Part shown: positions 21,460 to 32,739 of the stretch, one piece after another
How the letters are laid out: the number at the start of each line of letters is the position of its first letter
Numbering within the stretch: the first letter of the stretch is position 1
From: Mesocentrotus franciscanus
Lineage: Eukaryota > Echinodermata > Echinoidea > Camarodonta > Strongylocentrotidae
DNA length: 64,000 nucleotides
Direction: 5' to 3'
Assembly: GCA_037976565.1 (NCBI GenBank)
Contig: CP137680.1
Location: 19,246,675-19,310,674, forward strand
Notes under the pieces: model-generated
Database searches by the model: none
Told to the model about the DNA's origin: nothing
Seen by the model: only the letters and a program-made list of their open reading frames with translations
Program-made: the position numbers and the translations under genes

Positions 21460-22830
21460 CTGGAAAAAAAATATATATAAAAAGGACATGTATCACATGT
21501 ATTTGAAGAACCTATATAAATAACATTTTATTCATGTTGTGGGTCCACCCACCTACATGTACAAGTATAGTTACCTCAAGCTACTTGCTTCACAGAGTGT
21601 AGCACCCTTCACATTTTTCAATACTGTACAAGTATCCTCATATGGTTTTTATGAACTTCATAAAAGCAATTGCATGTAATTGGATTGATTTGATTCAAAA
21701 TAATAATATATTTGCCTGAAACTGCCATAATGAATCTTCAAGAATGCAATTTATGAAAAAAATGAGGCACAACTACATTATATGTGTATTTTCATTTTTG
21801 CCTTTTTTTCCTCATTTTTTAAAAAGCTTTAATAGTGTTACACACATTTAATTTAGTACCTCGTTAAAAGGCTTTAATTACTATGTTTCTTTTTCTTTCT
21901 CAACAGCTCTATTGGCTCTTATGTGAATGGGGGAATAGGCAGAATTCCGAAAAAACTTGGATAAGCAAAACAAAAAAAAGAGTCCTTTTATGTACTTTAA
22001 CTCTTTAATTAGCTGCCCCCATGCAATGCACCTAGTGCCACAGTGCTACTGTAATCCCTTTTGTGCCAGCCACAAATCCCCCCTGTGCCAAGTTTATTTT
22101 AGGGTTGGTTCAAGTGCGTGCATGTATTTTAAATCTTTACTATGTTTGATCTACTATAACTTCTTATCCGGATGTTGTATACAAAAAAATTGTGCATGAA
22201 AGTTGTAGGAAATTTCACCTTCTTTCCATTGATACCAATGTCATTTCATGAATTTGTAATTTTGCTGATGTAAATTAGCACTATCAGTGAGTTGTCAAAC
22301 CAATCTGTCATCTCATATGGTTTCTGTATGTAGTCATATATATGTAAAGTGCACACAACAAAGTACTATGACACTGAGGTGTTACTCTGTGCTTGTTATA
22401 CTCATCATTGTTTTTGTTTTTTTAAATATCCAAGTGTATAAATGTTTCACAGAAAAGAAACCAATTACTCTGTCAGCCCTGCATGCCACATCCTGTGCTT
22501 TGTTTGAGTTTTTTTCATGATAATAAGCTTTTGTGTGTGCACGCAATGCGCATCGCATAGGCATTTATAAACAATTAGCGTGTGTACTATAATTTGCACG
22601 AAAATGTGTACGTGGCACGTGCCACATGAGCGAATGAGAGATTCTGTGTGCATGGCAGGCGACCGGGAACCCGATTATGTGAGCGTGGCACGTCAGCTAG
22701 CGCATTCACGGAACAGTGTTTTTGGCACGATATGAGTTAATATGCCAGATTGGGTTTTTCACACAAAAAAGAGGGGCGACATATGGGCCAGTCTCATCTC
22801 TTAAATCTGCAAACTTGTGCATCATTGTAC

Positions 22831-23064
22831 CTGATTGGAGTAATATGAGGCAAGATCTTTCTGTCCAGATTGATAAGCCTTGGCCGCTTTCTTGAAGCAT
22901 TCATCTCGCTGCTTGAAGTGCAAGGTTGCTTCTGCTCTGTAGTCTTTGTAATCAGGCTGCTTTGTAGACTGGAACTGACCGTCCGTACTTTCCAACCATG
23001 GAGCTATAAAAGAGATAGCTCCATGGTCCAACTGACCCTTCGGCGGGCGGGCACTGGCCTTCGC
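22831..23064 (-). CDS. Smr-domain gene, exon 2: DUF1771 domain
   Basis: Acceptor CTCTTGCAG (AG 23066-23065) and donor GTACAA (from 22830) bound 78 codons in phase 0 at both ends. The last 40 residues (DYKDYRAEATLHFKQRDECF, then KKAAKAYQSGQKDLASYYSNQ) are a clear DUF1771 domain, which precedes Smr in N4BP2 and in fungal and plant Smr proteins. The first half (LDHGAISFIAPWLES) is not recognised. With exons 3-5 this forms a contiguous DUF1771-Smr unit. Nothing in the exon resembles the N4BP2 kinase-like or CUE regions, so a short paralogue is more likely than full N4BP2. Confidence 0.88.
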
Positions 23065-23466
23065 CTGCAAGAGAGTTGAAACATGAGAGTACAGAGGATG
23101 TCTCTATTTTTCAAAACTCATTCAAATGATTGTTGGAATGGTCATTCATTCTTCATCCCGTATGTTGCCATCAACATGACAAACTTGTTTACCAAACAGA
23201 TTAAAGTTGTAAACCACAAGTACTACATATATTTTGTTTTAATCTATTTACCTTGATTCATGTAATATGTTCCATCAACTAATTACAACAACTTTTTCAT
23301 CAAATATCATGTACTAAAAGCGATGAAAATGGCAAATTCAGTGATCTGGGAGTATGATATGATTTTGGAAATTAAAATATTGCTAATTGATATCTTCTGT
23401 CAGTATCTTTGTATGAAAATCATATTCTTCACATATACTAAAACAAAACAAGTAAATACTGTTCAT

Positions 23467-23478
23467 CTACTACTACTT

Positions 23479-23541
<63 letters not shown>

Positions 23542-23830
23542 TACTACTACTACTACTACTACTACTATACTACTACCACTACTACTTCTACTACTACTAC
23601 TACTTCTACTACTACTACTACTACTACTACTATACTACTACTACTACTACTACTTCTACTACTACTACTACTACTACATGTACTTCTACTACTACTACTA
23701 CTACTACTTCTACTACTACTACTTCTACTACTACTACTTCTACCCTAAGAAAAAGAACAACAACAACAATAATAATAATACCAGTATTCATATTCACAAT
23801 CAGGATGATGATGATGACGATGATAATAAT
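23467..23830. repeat. Trinucleotide microsatellite (CTA)n, then AAC/AAT/GAT runs
   Basis: About 275 bp of CTA units with occasional CTT and CCA interruptions, then short AAC, AAT and GAT/GAC runs to 23830. The poly-Leu and poly-Tyr ORFs across it are artefacts. It lies in the intron between exons 1 and 2 of the Smr gene model. Confidence 0.95.
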
Positions 23831-24011
23831 ATTCAGTTATGGTATGGCGCATACATGTATATCACATGGCGAATATGAGTGCATTTGGAAAACCATTCTT
23901 TTCAGGAGACACTTTTTCTATGATACTTGTCCATACTAATATAACAAGAATTAAAGAGCTCACAAGTGATTTGTAACCTTTCCCAGAACTCAACCTCCTC
24001 TTTAAGCTTAC

Positions 24012-24277
24012 TATAATCTTGGTAACCCGTGCCTGCTGGAAGGTTGGAGGGGCCGGCAGTCTATAGTAGATAGGGGGCTTGATCTGCCCATGGAACAGGA
24101 CCATGGAGCAGCCCAGAATGAAGCCTACTAGTCCTACATGTAGTCCAAGATAGAGCCATGGTGAAGAAGAGCTTACTAGCCGACATGAGGCCACGAGGAA
24201 GACTCCAAGTCCAGCAACGCTGTAGATATTGAGGAACCTCCCAATGGAGATCATGGTTGTACAAAAAGTTGTCCACC
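24012..24277 (-). CDS. Exon encoding two hydrophobic segments, possible exon 1 of the Smr gene
   Basis: Acceptor TATTGCAG (AG 24279-24278) and donor GTAAGC (from 24011) bound the exon. The frame from Met at 24254-24252 gives 81 codons ending in phase 0. Residues 11-27 (YSVAGLGVFLVASCRLV) and 33-55 (PWLYLGLHVGLVGFILGCS...) look like two membrane segments, followed by QIKPPIYYRLPAPPTFQ. It can join exon 2 in frame, giving a 310-residue membrane-tethered DUF1771-Smr protein. Alternatively it starts a different gene: the two-helix start and the ARVTKIIV...RRL continuation loosely recall PXA-type sorting nexins. The frame also stays open upstream of the Met to the acceptor, so an internal exon is possible. 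Confidence 0.55.
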
Positions 24278-24431
24278 CTGCAATACATGAATGAATAGAT
24301 GTTTTAAATATTTAAAAAAAAAGACAAAGCTACAAGTGTGGAGTGAGATTCAGGCTCCAAGTAATGTACTAACAGGTCTAAGTTGTTTTGCAGTTGTTAC
24401 GAATCTAGAGTTTGGTAATGGTTTTTGTGGT

Positions 24432-24575
24432 AATAATAATAATAATAATAGGCATTTCTATAGCACCGTCTATCTAGAAATTCTATTCCGAGGCGCATTT
24501 ATTATTACCCTGGCTTTAGCCTAGCTGCCATTTAACAGCGCTCCAGCATTTCAAGGAATTAATTCCTGCCTGGTA
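24432..24575 (-). mobile_element. 3' part of a tRNA-derived SINE
   Basis: Read on minus, GGCAGGAATTAATTCCTTG and GAAATGCTGGAGCGCTGTTAAATGG resemble the 3' half of the SINE at 62153-62435 and end in an ATT repeat tail. The head is missing. Confidence 0.7.
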
Positions 24576-24579
24576 CGAG

Positions 24580-26160
24580 AAAAAATACATGCATTATATA
24601 TGTACATGTATGCATGAGGGTGAAACCAAACCAATGTAATGATAAATTGTATCTATGATTTTTCCCCAAAAAATTTTAATGGGATAAGTTTTCAATATTT
24701 ATTGCATAAATTTGTATGTTGCATGCAATTTCTTGATTCAAATTATATGGGATTGCTCTGTATTTATGCTTTGTACTCTCGAAATCATGCAAGAATGTTG
24801 GTCAGTTTTTCTACACCTGGGTCTTGTCTTGTCTTTCTGCTGTTGCCCACAATCAGAGTAGTTGATTACTATGGCACTTTAGGGTCTTATCTGATACATA
24901 CCAGTATATTTATTGTTGAAAGACATGTAGCAAGCTTGCATCCATAGTATTTTTATCTAGACCATATACAATCTATCATTTTAAAACGATCTGTCATACA
25001 CATGTATTCATGATGACCAAAGGTCCGGACACGCAACACACACATGGTATATTATACAAAAGCCTACAGCCTACACATAACAGTTGACTTAAAAGTGACA
25101 ATGATTTCCTGTTATGTTCCTCTAATGCGTAATCTTACATAATTCCTTAGGTATATAGCTGTAGTGGCACCAAAAGATGAGTCCGGAATGCAAAAGGCAT
25201 AATAGTTCTACAGTGATATTGCTCATTAGATGTTCTTTTTTAACTTGCTGACTTATGAATTCTCTCATTCCCATCTAGGCTTAATAAAGGATCGAGCCAT
25301 CCAGTTTCCGTTGGTGATGGGTTAATTTATCTGAATGTAAAAACATGTATATGTATTTACCAGCTCCACATCTAAATTCTTAACGATATGGGTCTACCTC
25401 TGTGTTACAATAAAATTACAATTTTTTCAACAATTATGCATTTTGCATTCCAAAGATGTCTTCATTAAATTTATGCCCAACTACATGTACATCTCACTAA
25501 GCTACCATATAATTATATAGATCTACTAAAGATTAATCGAGCAAAAACAATGTCTTTTTCACAACAAAAAAGGGGCAGCCGTGTCATATTGAAAATTTGA
25601 CATGGCAAAAACATAGGTTTGAACCAAATATGGAGGTTTTCAGGAACTTCACTGCCTTGGATTATTAGTTATGAGTGAGTCAGTTATGAGTGAGTCAGTG
25701 TCTCAGTGAAGAAAAAAAGACACCTAATAGTCCTTTCAAAAACTGTTGTTTCTCATTCTTTCCTCTTCATCTTTTATCTCTCTCATCTCATATCCTTGTT
25801 TGTCTTTCCCTTCTATGTTCTTTCCTCTTCCTCTCTTTTCTGGCTACTTTTGAACTCCATTTTTTGTTTCTTTCCTTTTTCTCTTTTTCTTTCCTTTTCC
25901 TTTCTCTTTTCTTCCTCTTCCTTCTGCTTTCCTTCTTTTCTACTTCCCATTTCCTCCTTTTCTTCTCTTATTTGCAGACAGTAGTGGCGCAATTACCAAC
26001 AGAAATTTTGAGTGGGGGTGGGATCAATGTTAGTCAATAAAGGAGAATAAAACTCAGCCGTTTAAGTCTCATAATCCTGTACAGAGTAATATTAAAACAT
26101 GATTGATACAAAAACTCGCTCATTCAAGCCTTTAGAAGTGGTTTTATTAACTATTTAATA
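24580..26160. other. No gene recognised; pyrimidine-rich tract at 25740-25975
   Basis: Largely AT-rich. A CT-rich tract (25740-25975) produces two overlapping Phe/Ser/Leu ORFs that are compositional artefacts. If the exon at 24277-24012 is not the gene start, its promoter or earlier exons should lie here, but none was recognised. Confidence 0.4.
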
Positions 26161-26328
26161 TGACACGCATTGTCTGCTTGTGTACCACATAGGGAATCGC
26201 CATTTTCACGGCCTAAGCCTGTACCCCAGCCGAGTTGTGACGTGTCAGCGGGTAACTGCATTTAATAGGAATTGCCATGATGCGCGCCCTTCCGCCGTAT
26301 ATGCATGTGTGAACTTATCGCAAAGAAG

Positions 26329-26578
26329 ATGGTGACCTGCCAAGCGTTAGGGTGTAAAAATGCCTCCGGGAAAGGACTCGAGAAACAAGGAAAAGCAATC
26401 AGAGTTGTTTAGGCAATGGGCTGCGGCGATTAAAGTTGAAAAATTCTTTTAAAACAGCTACAAACACAGCCGTCATGATGTGATTTGTAGCGACTGGGAG
26501 GAGGACATGCGTGCCAAACTTAAAGGTGCGCAGCTGAGGAAGATGTTGAAAACTTGTGTGGTACCGTCAATTTTTTAG
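26329..26578 (+). pseudogene. THAP-domain relic (copy A)
   Basis: MVTCQALGCKNASGKG is the start of a THAP zinc-binding domain (C-x4-C). After a frame change come RQWAAAIKVEKF (the conserved THAP Trp) and DVICSDWEEDM, where the expected C-x2-H is lost, then KMLKTCVVPSIF, the AVPTIF-like end box, and TAG. The order and spacing are right for one THAP domain, about 80 residues. Two in-frame stops and the lost His make it dead. THAP domains occur in host regulators and in P- and Kolobok-type transposases. Confidence 0.7.
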
Positions 26579-26889
26579 AGTTTTGACAGCCATCCTAGGT
26601 GCGTGTGACCACTGGCCAATATCGCGATCAGACGCAGTCTTTGCCTACTCCGCTCAAACGTCACACGCCAACGATCGGCAGCGGCACTTTTGAAACATTG
26701 GCTACGTACACATACGCCAATTCAGCTAACTCAAGGCCCTCAAATGTTATGATTTTCTCTCTTTTGGTGAATCTTTCATATGTGGCTCCTAGGGGTATGT
26801 ACCTGTAGGAAGTTATTAACGCCCATTTAGACCACCAATCGTTGTTTGGGTTTCTTTATCCTTTAAATGTTCATCATTTTACTGACACA

Positions 26890-27240
26890 CACTGACAGTG
26901 ACTTATTCTCCCAATCTCAGTCCCGTAAAACTAGATATGTCTACTCTAGAGCACAGAAGAGAAGTCGCGAGACTCGCTCTTATGAAACAGATCCAGAGAG
27001 GAGACTCGACCAGCCCTAAATCATTCCTCTTGCTGTCACGATTAGCAACAGTCAACATTTGGAGCACTTCTACTGCAGGAAAGATGCCTTCAAGTTCAAG
27101 TTCTCCTTTTTCCCCACGTGCATGTAAAGACTGGATTAGACTTCCTGACAGCATCATCAATATTGTATCCCTTGACACTTTCAAGTCCCAAACACTGAAA
27201 TATATCAAACAAAAATCATTCCAGTCCATGATTAAGTGAC
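26890..27240 (+). pseudogene. C-terminal end of a Jockey/Daphne-type reverse transcriptase
   Basis: The frame 26898-27237 contains STLEHRREVARLALMKQIQ and FSPRACKDWIRLPDSIINI plus SLDTFKSQTLKYI, the tail common to Jockey-group ORF2 proteins (RRxxARLxxxxKI ... FFPRxxxxWNxLP). Only this last segment of the element is present. Confidence 0.75.
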
Positions 27241-27255
27241 CTTTCAATATTAAAA

Positions 27256-27364
27256 TCTAACTCTTTAGTTGATAGTTGTGTAGTATTTATTAGTCGTCAA
27301 CCAATGACAACAGCGGCTGCAAAGTAAAAGAAGCAGATTACATTATAAATCATAGTTCTATATG
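27256..27364 (+). repeat. Direct repeat, left copy (partner at 30683-30789)
   Basis: TCTAACTCTTTAGTTGATAG through CAACCAATGACAACAGCGGC to CATAGTTCTATA recurs at 30683-30789 in the same orientation. The pair brackets the gypsy-like relic. The left copy follows directly on the non-LTR tail and may be its 3' untranslated region. Confidence 0.75.
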
Positions 27365-27495
27365 CCCCCCCCCCAAATCTTTGGGAATAACAGAGGCTAA
27401 CCATTCTAGGAAGAAAAAACTCCAATAATGTAACCTAAAGAAAAGCACAGACTGCAAAGGCTTCAACATGAACGACTAGCAAAAACAGAAACAAG

Positions 27496-28320
27496 CAGGG
27501 CTCAAATTATTTTTTGTCCACGGGGGTTCTTCCAAAAAAAAAGAGCCCCTGTGAGCCTCCTCATGGGGGCTCTTTTTTAATACAAATTTTCATTGAGTTG
27601 GTACGCATGATACTCCTAAATTCTATGCTATTTCATCATTACCATTTATTTAAGTCGGCATTTTCCCTCTCACAACTTTACAAGTTACATGCAGCTAATG
27701 GTCAGATCTCCCCCCTTTGTACGTAATGTCTGGTCCAAGCCCGTACACGACTGGCCTCCTTGCCAACAAGTTTCCTTTTACTAATTTTAGCTTTCGGTTG
27801 ATTTACTGGTCGAGGTTCATTATTTGCTGGTCTTTTGGAACAAATAACTTCCCCATGCTTCGGTCCTTGCGCGGTCGCCTCTAGCTCCAGCAGATATGGG
27901 TCGGCAGCGTGCACACTGGTACTACCAGCGCAGCTTGCCACTGCTGACGCACTGCACAGCGAGCTTCCCTTGTTTGTATCGGTAATATCATAGAGATGTG
28001 GAGATGGGAGATATAGCGCCATCTGGTGGCGAATAAGCGTACATTTGTTTACATTATGGCGGCCTCTAGACATCGAAAAATTCGTTCGAGAAAGAAATTA
28101 TGCACGCTTATCTAACTTCCATAGTTCCATTTCATTGGTTTAAGGTTTGAAAGTTGAAACTCAATATTGTGTGAAAGTTATAACAGAAAAGATAATCTTT
28201 ATTTTATAATTCCACAGGGGCGTTTTTTAATTTTGCAATCGCCCCGTGAGCAATCTGACGTAGGCGATTATGTAGCTCACAGGGGCGAATCGCCAATCGC
28301 CCCCGTGTATTTTGAGCCAT
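27496..28320. mobile_element. Foldback-type element with ends around GGCTCAAA and CACGGGGG
   Basis: GGGCTCAAATTATTTTTTGT plus CCACGGGGG at the left is mirrored by CCCCCGTGTATTTTGAGCC at 28297-28316. The interior includes hairpins built on GCCCC and GGGGC, and a GACGTAGGCGATT word shared with the element at 41117-42893. Confidence 0.5.
27702..28073 (-). CDS. Unrecognised 123-codon ORF inside the foldback element
   Basis: An uninterrupted frame starting soon after a GGCGGCC...GTTTAC context, with a neutral Ser/Ala-rich N-terminal half and a basic C-terminus (KAKISKRKLVGKEASRVRAW). No family is recognised and no splice sites were chosen. It could be captured host 5' sequence or chance; ORFs of this size are expected occasionally. 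Confidence 0.25.
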   Translation of the reverse strand: MSRGRHNVNKCTLIRHQMALYLPSPHLYDITDTNKGSSLCSASAVASCAGSTSVHAADPYLLELEATAQGPKHGEVICSKRPANNEPRPVNQPKAKISKRKLVGKEASRVRAWTRHYVQRGEI

Positions 28321-28380
28321 GGAAACAAGGCTAAGCATAAGTTCACAGAAAGTACACTGTAGCTGTAACTGTACATAAGT

Positions 28381-29277
28381 TCAGAGTTCAGAGTGGCCTA
28401 GAGTTCTCCTGCAGCCTGGCAGGGGGTCGTGACCAGCAAGTGGAGCGGCGCGGGCAGTAGGGGAGTGATCCAGGGGTGGCCGATCCACGGTCGGGGCCAG
28501 GTATTCCTTCAGACCAGGTGTATTGTGTGACATGAGGCCGCGGAGTGCACAGGAATGGAGCAAGGCGGGACGGGCTAGTGGGTGGATGTGTGGTGGCCAC
28601 GGTGAACGTAGCAGGCGAGGCGGGGGCCAGTTCCAAACCATCCAGGGTTGGAGGACGGCTGGTGGGGTCGGCTGGGAGACGGCTGGAAGCATCGCAGGTG
28701 GTGTAGCTGAGGTGTCCTGCGGTAAGCGGTAGTTGGCCTGCACCAGAGGGGTTGGTTTTGGGTGCTGGCTAGCTGCATGCGGCCTCGGCAACGGAGGTGT
28801 TGGGCCGGGTGCCATCAGGAGCACGTGAAACGACAGACAAGTACTTCCGCAAGAATCGCCTGTTGCGCAGGGTGACCTCAGGATGACCTCACGACATACT
28901 TGTCGAATTGCCTCACCTCCACCACAACCCAGGTTTTGACCCACTTGGTCTGGTGCAGTCCAGTCTGATTCTGGATACGCACGCAGTCGCTGACAATAAC
29001 TGAAATAAGGGGACGGGTGTGCTATGAGAGACGGGCATGTGCAGGTTACGCAGTTCCCCCTCACAGGATGTGAGTGTCTCCCGCCATGTGCTGTGTGGGT
29101 GGTACTTCCCAGGGTGGATGGGTATGAAGTCACGTATGGACGTCTGAACATGCGCGTAGCAGGGAAGAGGTGTGTATCATGGTCGGGCGTGTTGTGATAC
29201 TGGAGCATGGCACGCTGGAATTCATCAGTGTTAAGTGTGTCTTCAGCATCAGTATTATCAGTGATGAGGCGCTTCAC
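28381..29277 (-). pseudogene. Integrase C-terminal and proline-rich tail of the Ty3/gypsy relic
   Basis: The frame begins [19 protein letters not shown] and [19 protein letters not shown], the usual segment after the integrase core, then changes to low-complexity Pro/His/Thr-rich sequence, probably after a frameshift near 29160. It ends at 28381. No LTR start was recognised downstream. Confidence 0.75.
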
Positions 29278-29955
29278 AGTGCGGCAGTTGCTGTGGGGGA
29301 AGGCGACAGATGAGATGCGCTGATGTACGGCCCAGTTGCGGAAGAAAGCACGAGTGGCCCCTGCGGTGAACTCTGGGCCACCGGCTGATTTTGTAGGTTA
29401 CGAAGGTGCAGCACAATACAGCAATGAGTCCGTTGGCACTGTTGGCTGCCTGTTCGACGATTGGCCAGTTGCTGTACCTATCTCCCACCATTAGGTAGTG
29501 ACAGTCGCGGTAGGTGAAGTAGTCAGCCGTGATGCATTGGAATGGATAATTGGGCTGGATGGGAGGCGCGGGCGGTGCACCTGGTTGTGATGGCGCCATA
29601 CGGTTGCAGGGAGAGCAGCGTGTCTGTATATCAGTGATGGCAGGGGTCGTGCGCACATCATAGTGACACTCTGGTGGGCCGAGGTGCAGTGCTTTTAGGA
29701 CCCGGGCACGGAGGGAGGGGGATTGATGACACAGTCATTGTAAAGGCATACACCATCAAACTCAGACAGGTTCTCACGGAATTGGTGGAATGGCCGGAGC
29801 TCACGGGGGAGGTCACCAGTGAGTACGGGGAAGCCCCCTTGTATCATCTCAATCAGTCTGCACATGTTGGGATCACTGAATGCGGTGAGGTGGACATGGA
29901 TCCATGTGACTGATTTGATCACCTCACCCGCTGTGTTGTGGCTCACCGACTGCAT
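29258..29955 (-). pseudogene. Integrase of the Ty3/gypsy relic, catalytically broken
   Basis: The zinc-binding segment (HLGPPECHYD ... CSPCNRM) is followed by the core with the first Asp in CITADYFTY. A frameshift follows. In the restored reading direction the second box is SAGGPEF, where the family has SDGGPEF, so the second catalytic Asp is Ala. The block NCRTVKRL lacks the residues that should carry the catalytic Glu. The enzyme would insert element DNA; this copy cannot. Confidence 0.85.
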
Positions 29956-30638
29956 ACTTGGACAGGGTCTTGGCCGCTGATGCGGAGAGCAGTGAGGAAA
30001 TCATATGGCAGCACAGTGGTCATTGGTGCGCTCGAGTCATGGAGCACAGGTGCAACATCATCAGGGAGCTGTAGCCGTGCGCCTTTGCCAACAGGGTGGC
30101 GGGATACCCCATCAGCTGCAGTGTGGCGTGCACCAGGTATGTGGACGATGCGGAAGTGGTAGCGCAGTGACTTCTTCTTGAGGTTGCGGAGGCGAGGGTT
30201 AGGGATGTCCTCGAGTGAGCGGCCACCGAACACCTTCAGGAGGGGCTTGTGATCCACCGCCACAATGAGGTCAGAGCAGCTGAGGACAAAGTGGCGGGCC
30301 TTTTCAAGTGCATCGATGACAGCAAAGGCCTCCCCCTCCACCGGGGCGTAGCAGGATTCAGCACCTGAAGTGGAGTGGCTCCCAACCAGGGTCACCCTCC
30401 AGCCAGTCTTGCAGCAGAAGGGTCTTGAGATGGGGCAGTTGCAGTGTTTCTGGAGCAGCCAAAATCCCAGACTGTCTTTGCTCCAGTCAGTGGCAAGGCA
30501 GGTCGGCTTGGTCTTGTCGAATATCTCCACTCCTTTGTGGATCTCGCTGACGATGAGGGCCTTTGATTTCTCGAATAGGCAGTCCAGCTCATCGGTCCAC
30601 GAGAAGGGGGTGCCAGATTTGAGCACCTTATCGGGCAT
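29943..30638 (-). pseudogene. RT end plus RNase H of the Ty3/gypsy relic
   Basis: After SEIHKGVEIFDKTKPTCLAT comes the RNase H domain with acidic residues in ATDWSKDSLGF, GEAFAVIDALEKA, VAVDHKPL and AADGVSRHP, all four in place. These residues coordinate metal to degrade RNA in the replication hybrid. The frame stops near the junction with integrase (PYDFLTALRISGQDP). Confidence 0.9.
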
Positions 30639-30682
30639 TAGAAGAAGAGCAAGTCATGTAGTGCCATTATTTCATCAATAAG

Positions 30683-30789
30683 TCTAACTCTTTAGTTGAT
30701 AGTCGTGTAATATTTCTATACAAGTCATCAACCAATGACAACAGCGGCTGCAAAAAGAAGCAGATTACATCATAAATCATAGTTCTATA
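30683..30789 (+). repeat. Direct repeat, right copy (partner at 27256-27364)
   Basis: See the left copy. The two differ by small indels (TAGTCGTGTAATATTTC against TAGTTGTGTAGTATTTA). Confidence 0.75.
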
Positions 30790-30799
30790 ACCTTCACAC

Positions 30800-32735
30800 T
30801 TGTCTCTACATGGACTAGCAAGTCTTTCGATCGTAGAGGACACGTAACGAAGGGGCAAAGAAGAAGTGATGTTAGATCTACCATCAATAAAACTTTAGGT
30901 CTAAGTTTACTGCTTACGTCATAATGATTAGGGGTGCAGGGTTGTGTGTCTGGACGCTTAAAAAAGCCATCACTTTTGCCTTTTGATTTTACGTGAAGTA
31001 GATTCTAGACCTACATGTACATGTACCTGTAGATATTAAAGTTATCCATCGTAAATATAGTATTTGTCCTTTATGAAACTGCCCAACATAAATTCACATA
31101 CCGATACATCTTTTAAAAAATCATGAAATATTGCTTGTTAACTTAAATAGCCAACCTGTCGGGACACAACGTGGAACAAAAGAGCAGACAATGAAACATT
31201 TTTAGTCTTACTTTTCAGAAATTTCAGTAGAGGCGCATGGCCAATACGGGAGACTTTTTATTATTTGGGAAACAAGTCTCCAATGTCAGAGACTTTTCTC
31301 AAGATTTTTGTTAGCCTAGATTTTATTTTGGAGACAGTTTCTAATTTGGGATACTAATTTAATACTTTATTTACAGTTACTGCAAATGGATTACCTCGGC
31401 TCAAAATGAAAATTTGATGAGCAGATTCCTCATGGAAAATTAGATCTAGACCCCAAATGTGCCCATACTTTGGACATGTGACTCCAGCATGGAGAGTACC
31501 CTACTATAACATACCAAAAAATCAACTAAATTTTCAACAATTGTCCAAATAATGGTCATAATTTCAAAGTCGTTATCTTTTTTACCTGTTTCTTGTCAAT
31601 TTTCTTATCCTTTTTGGAGTATTTTTCCTAAAAAAGAAGACATTATAATATACACTTTCTCACAGATTTCACTGCAAACCGCTGCACAATACAAGTGCAT
31701 ACCGACGGTGGGGTGCGGGTGCATGCGTGAAGTTAGCGACCGTAATGATCATTGGTTGGCTCACACACCCAGCGATTCAAGCGAATACTGAATGTACACT
31801 TGCAAAGTGTAGTCAAGCACATGTCGATGACTCGGAATGAGAATGCATAAATAGTAAATGTGAATATTGCACTGAGTTTCATTGGCCAATAATAAATGAG
31901 ATGGACATGATGAATAAATTCAATGAATAAATAGCGCTTACGACAGAGTGGAAATGATGCCGAAAGTCCAATGAAGATGATGACGGATGAAACGAAGGAA
32001 GGGGCTCACGCGATGAAGATGCGGAGGCTTAATTGAAGGCAGAGATGTAGCTTCGTCGTCCTGGCTGAAGAGCCGTGAAGAATCTCATACACTGACGTTC
32101 GTGATGATGATGATGAAGAAGCTCTCAGGTGAGAAGAGAAGAGAAGAAATGTGGCGCTCGACGACGAAACAGTGAGTTGCTCGATGTCGGAGGCCAAGGT
32201 AGAAATGCAGACATCAAAGCCGGTAGTGATGCTGAGCAGTGAGTCGCTCGATTGATGCGCCGAACTTTGATGATGAATGTTTAGATGAGCTGCGGTGAAT
32301 TGACTACCGAAGCGAAGTGACCGGCAGCTCCCAGCGGAGAATCAAGCGCCATGTCGGTCCTGATTTAAACGTTCCACTGGAAGACTGCCAGCCCGTTGAA
32401 GACGGCAGAGAAGAGTTGACGTGCCGTAAAAGAGGTGATGGGCACGGAAGAGAAAATCATGCAGAGACGTGGTGACTCAACTGAGGTGTAAGCAGAAGTT
32501 GTTGACTCGACCGAGGTGTAAGAGGGAGTGAAGAAAACCTCGATCGTGGCGTTGAAAATACGCGGGGGGAACGATGCGTGGAACCACGATGCTCGATTGG
32601 AGGGGTAAACACATGTGGTCCGAATAAATGAATATAAATAAGTAGCGTGATGGAAAATTACTGTGAACATGAATGTACTGTAAAAGTAGTGCAAATGTAT
32701 GAGTCACTTGAGTCACTACACCATCATTATCATAA
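30800..32735. other. No gene recognised; GA-rich stretch 31930-32640
   Basis: The first kilobase is AT-rich and featureless. 31930-32640 is GC-richer, with short internal repeats such as GTGACTCAACTGAGGTGTAAG and GTTGACTCGACCGAGGTGTAAG, and CAGTGAGTTGCTCGATG and CAGTGAGTCGCTCGATT. It may be non-coding transposon sequence such as an LTR. No coding frame is convincing. Confidence 0.35.
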
Positions 32736-32739
32736 CAAA

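Larger units (their letters stand above)
28381..30640 (-). mobile_element. Ty3/gypsy-type LTR retrotransposon relic (RNase H and integrase only)
   Basis: On minus, an RT C-terminus plus RNase H is followed by an integrase zinc region, a damaged integrase core and a proline-rich C-terminal region, in Ty3/gypsy order. Gag, protease, most of the RT and both LTRs are not visible. The region is noticeably GC-richer than its surroundings. Confidence 0.85.

Noticed and set aside
23323..23748. 141-codon ORF
   Set aside because: It is mostly poly-Leu/Tyr/Thr translated from a CTA microsatellite.
23467..23760. CRISPR-like array
   Set aside because: Trinucleotide repeat without spacers in a eukaryotic genome.
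25690..26040. 116-codon Phe/Ser/Leu ORF
   Set aside because: It lies over a CT-rich tract, with two overlapping frames of the same composition.
28388..28778. Proline/threonine-rich overlapping ORFs on both strands near the gypsy relic
   Set aside because: Shadow frames of the GC-rich integrase tail.
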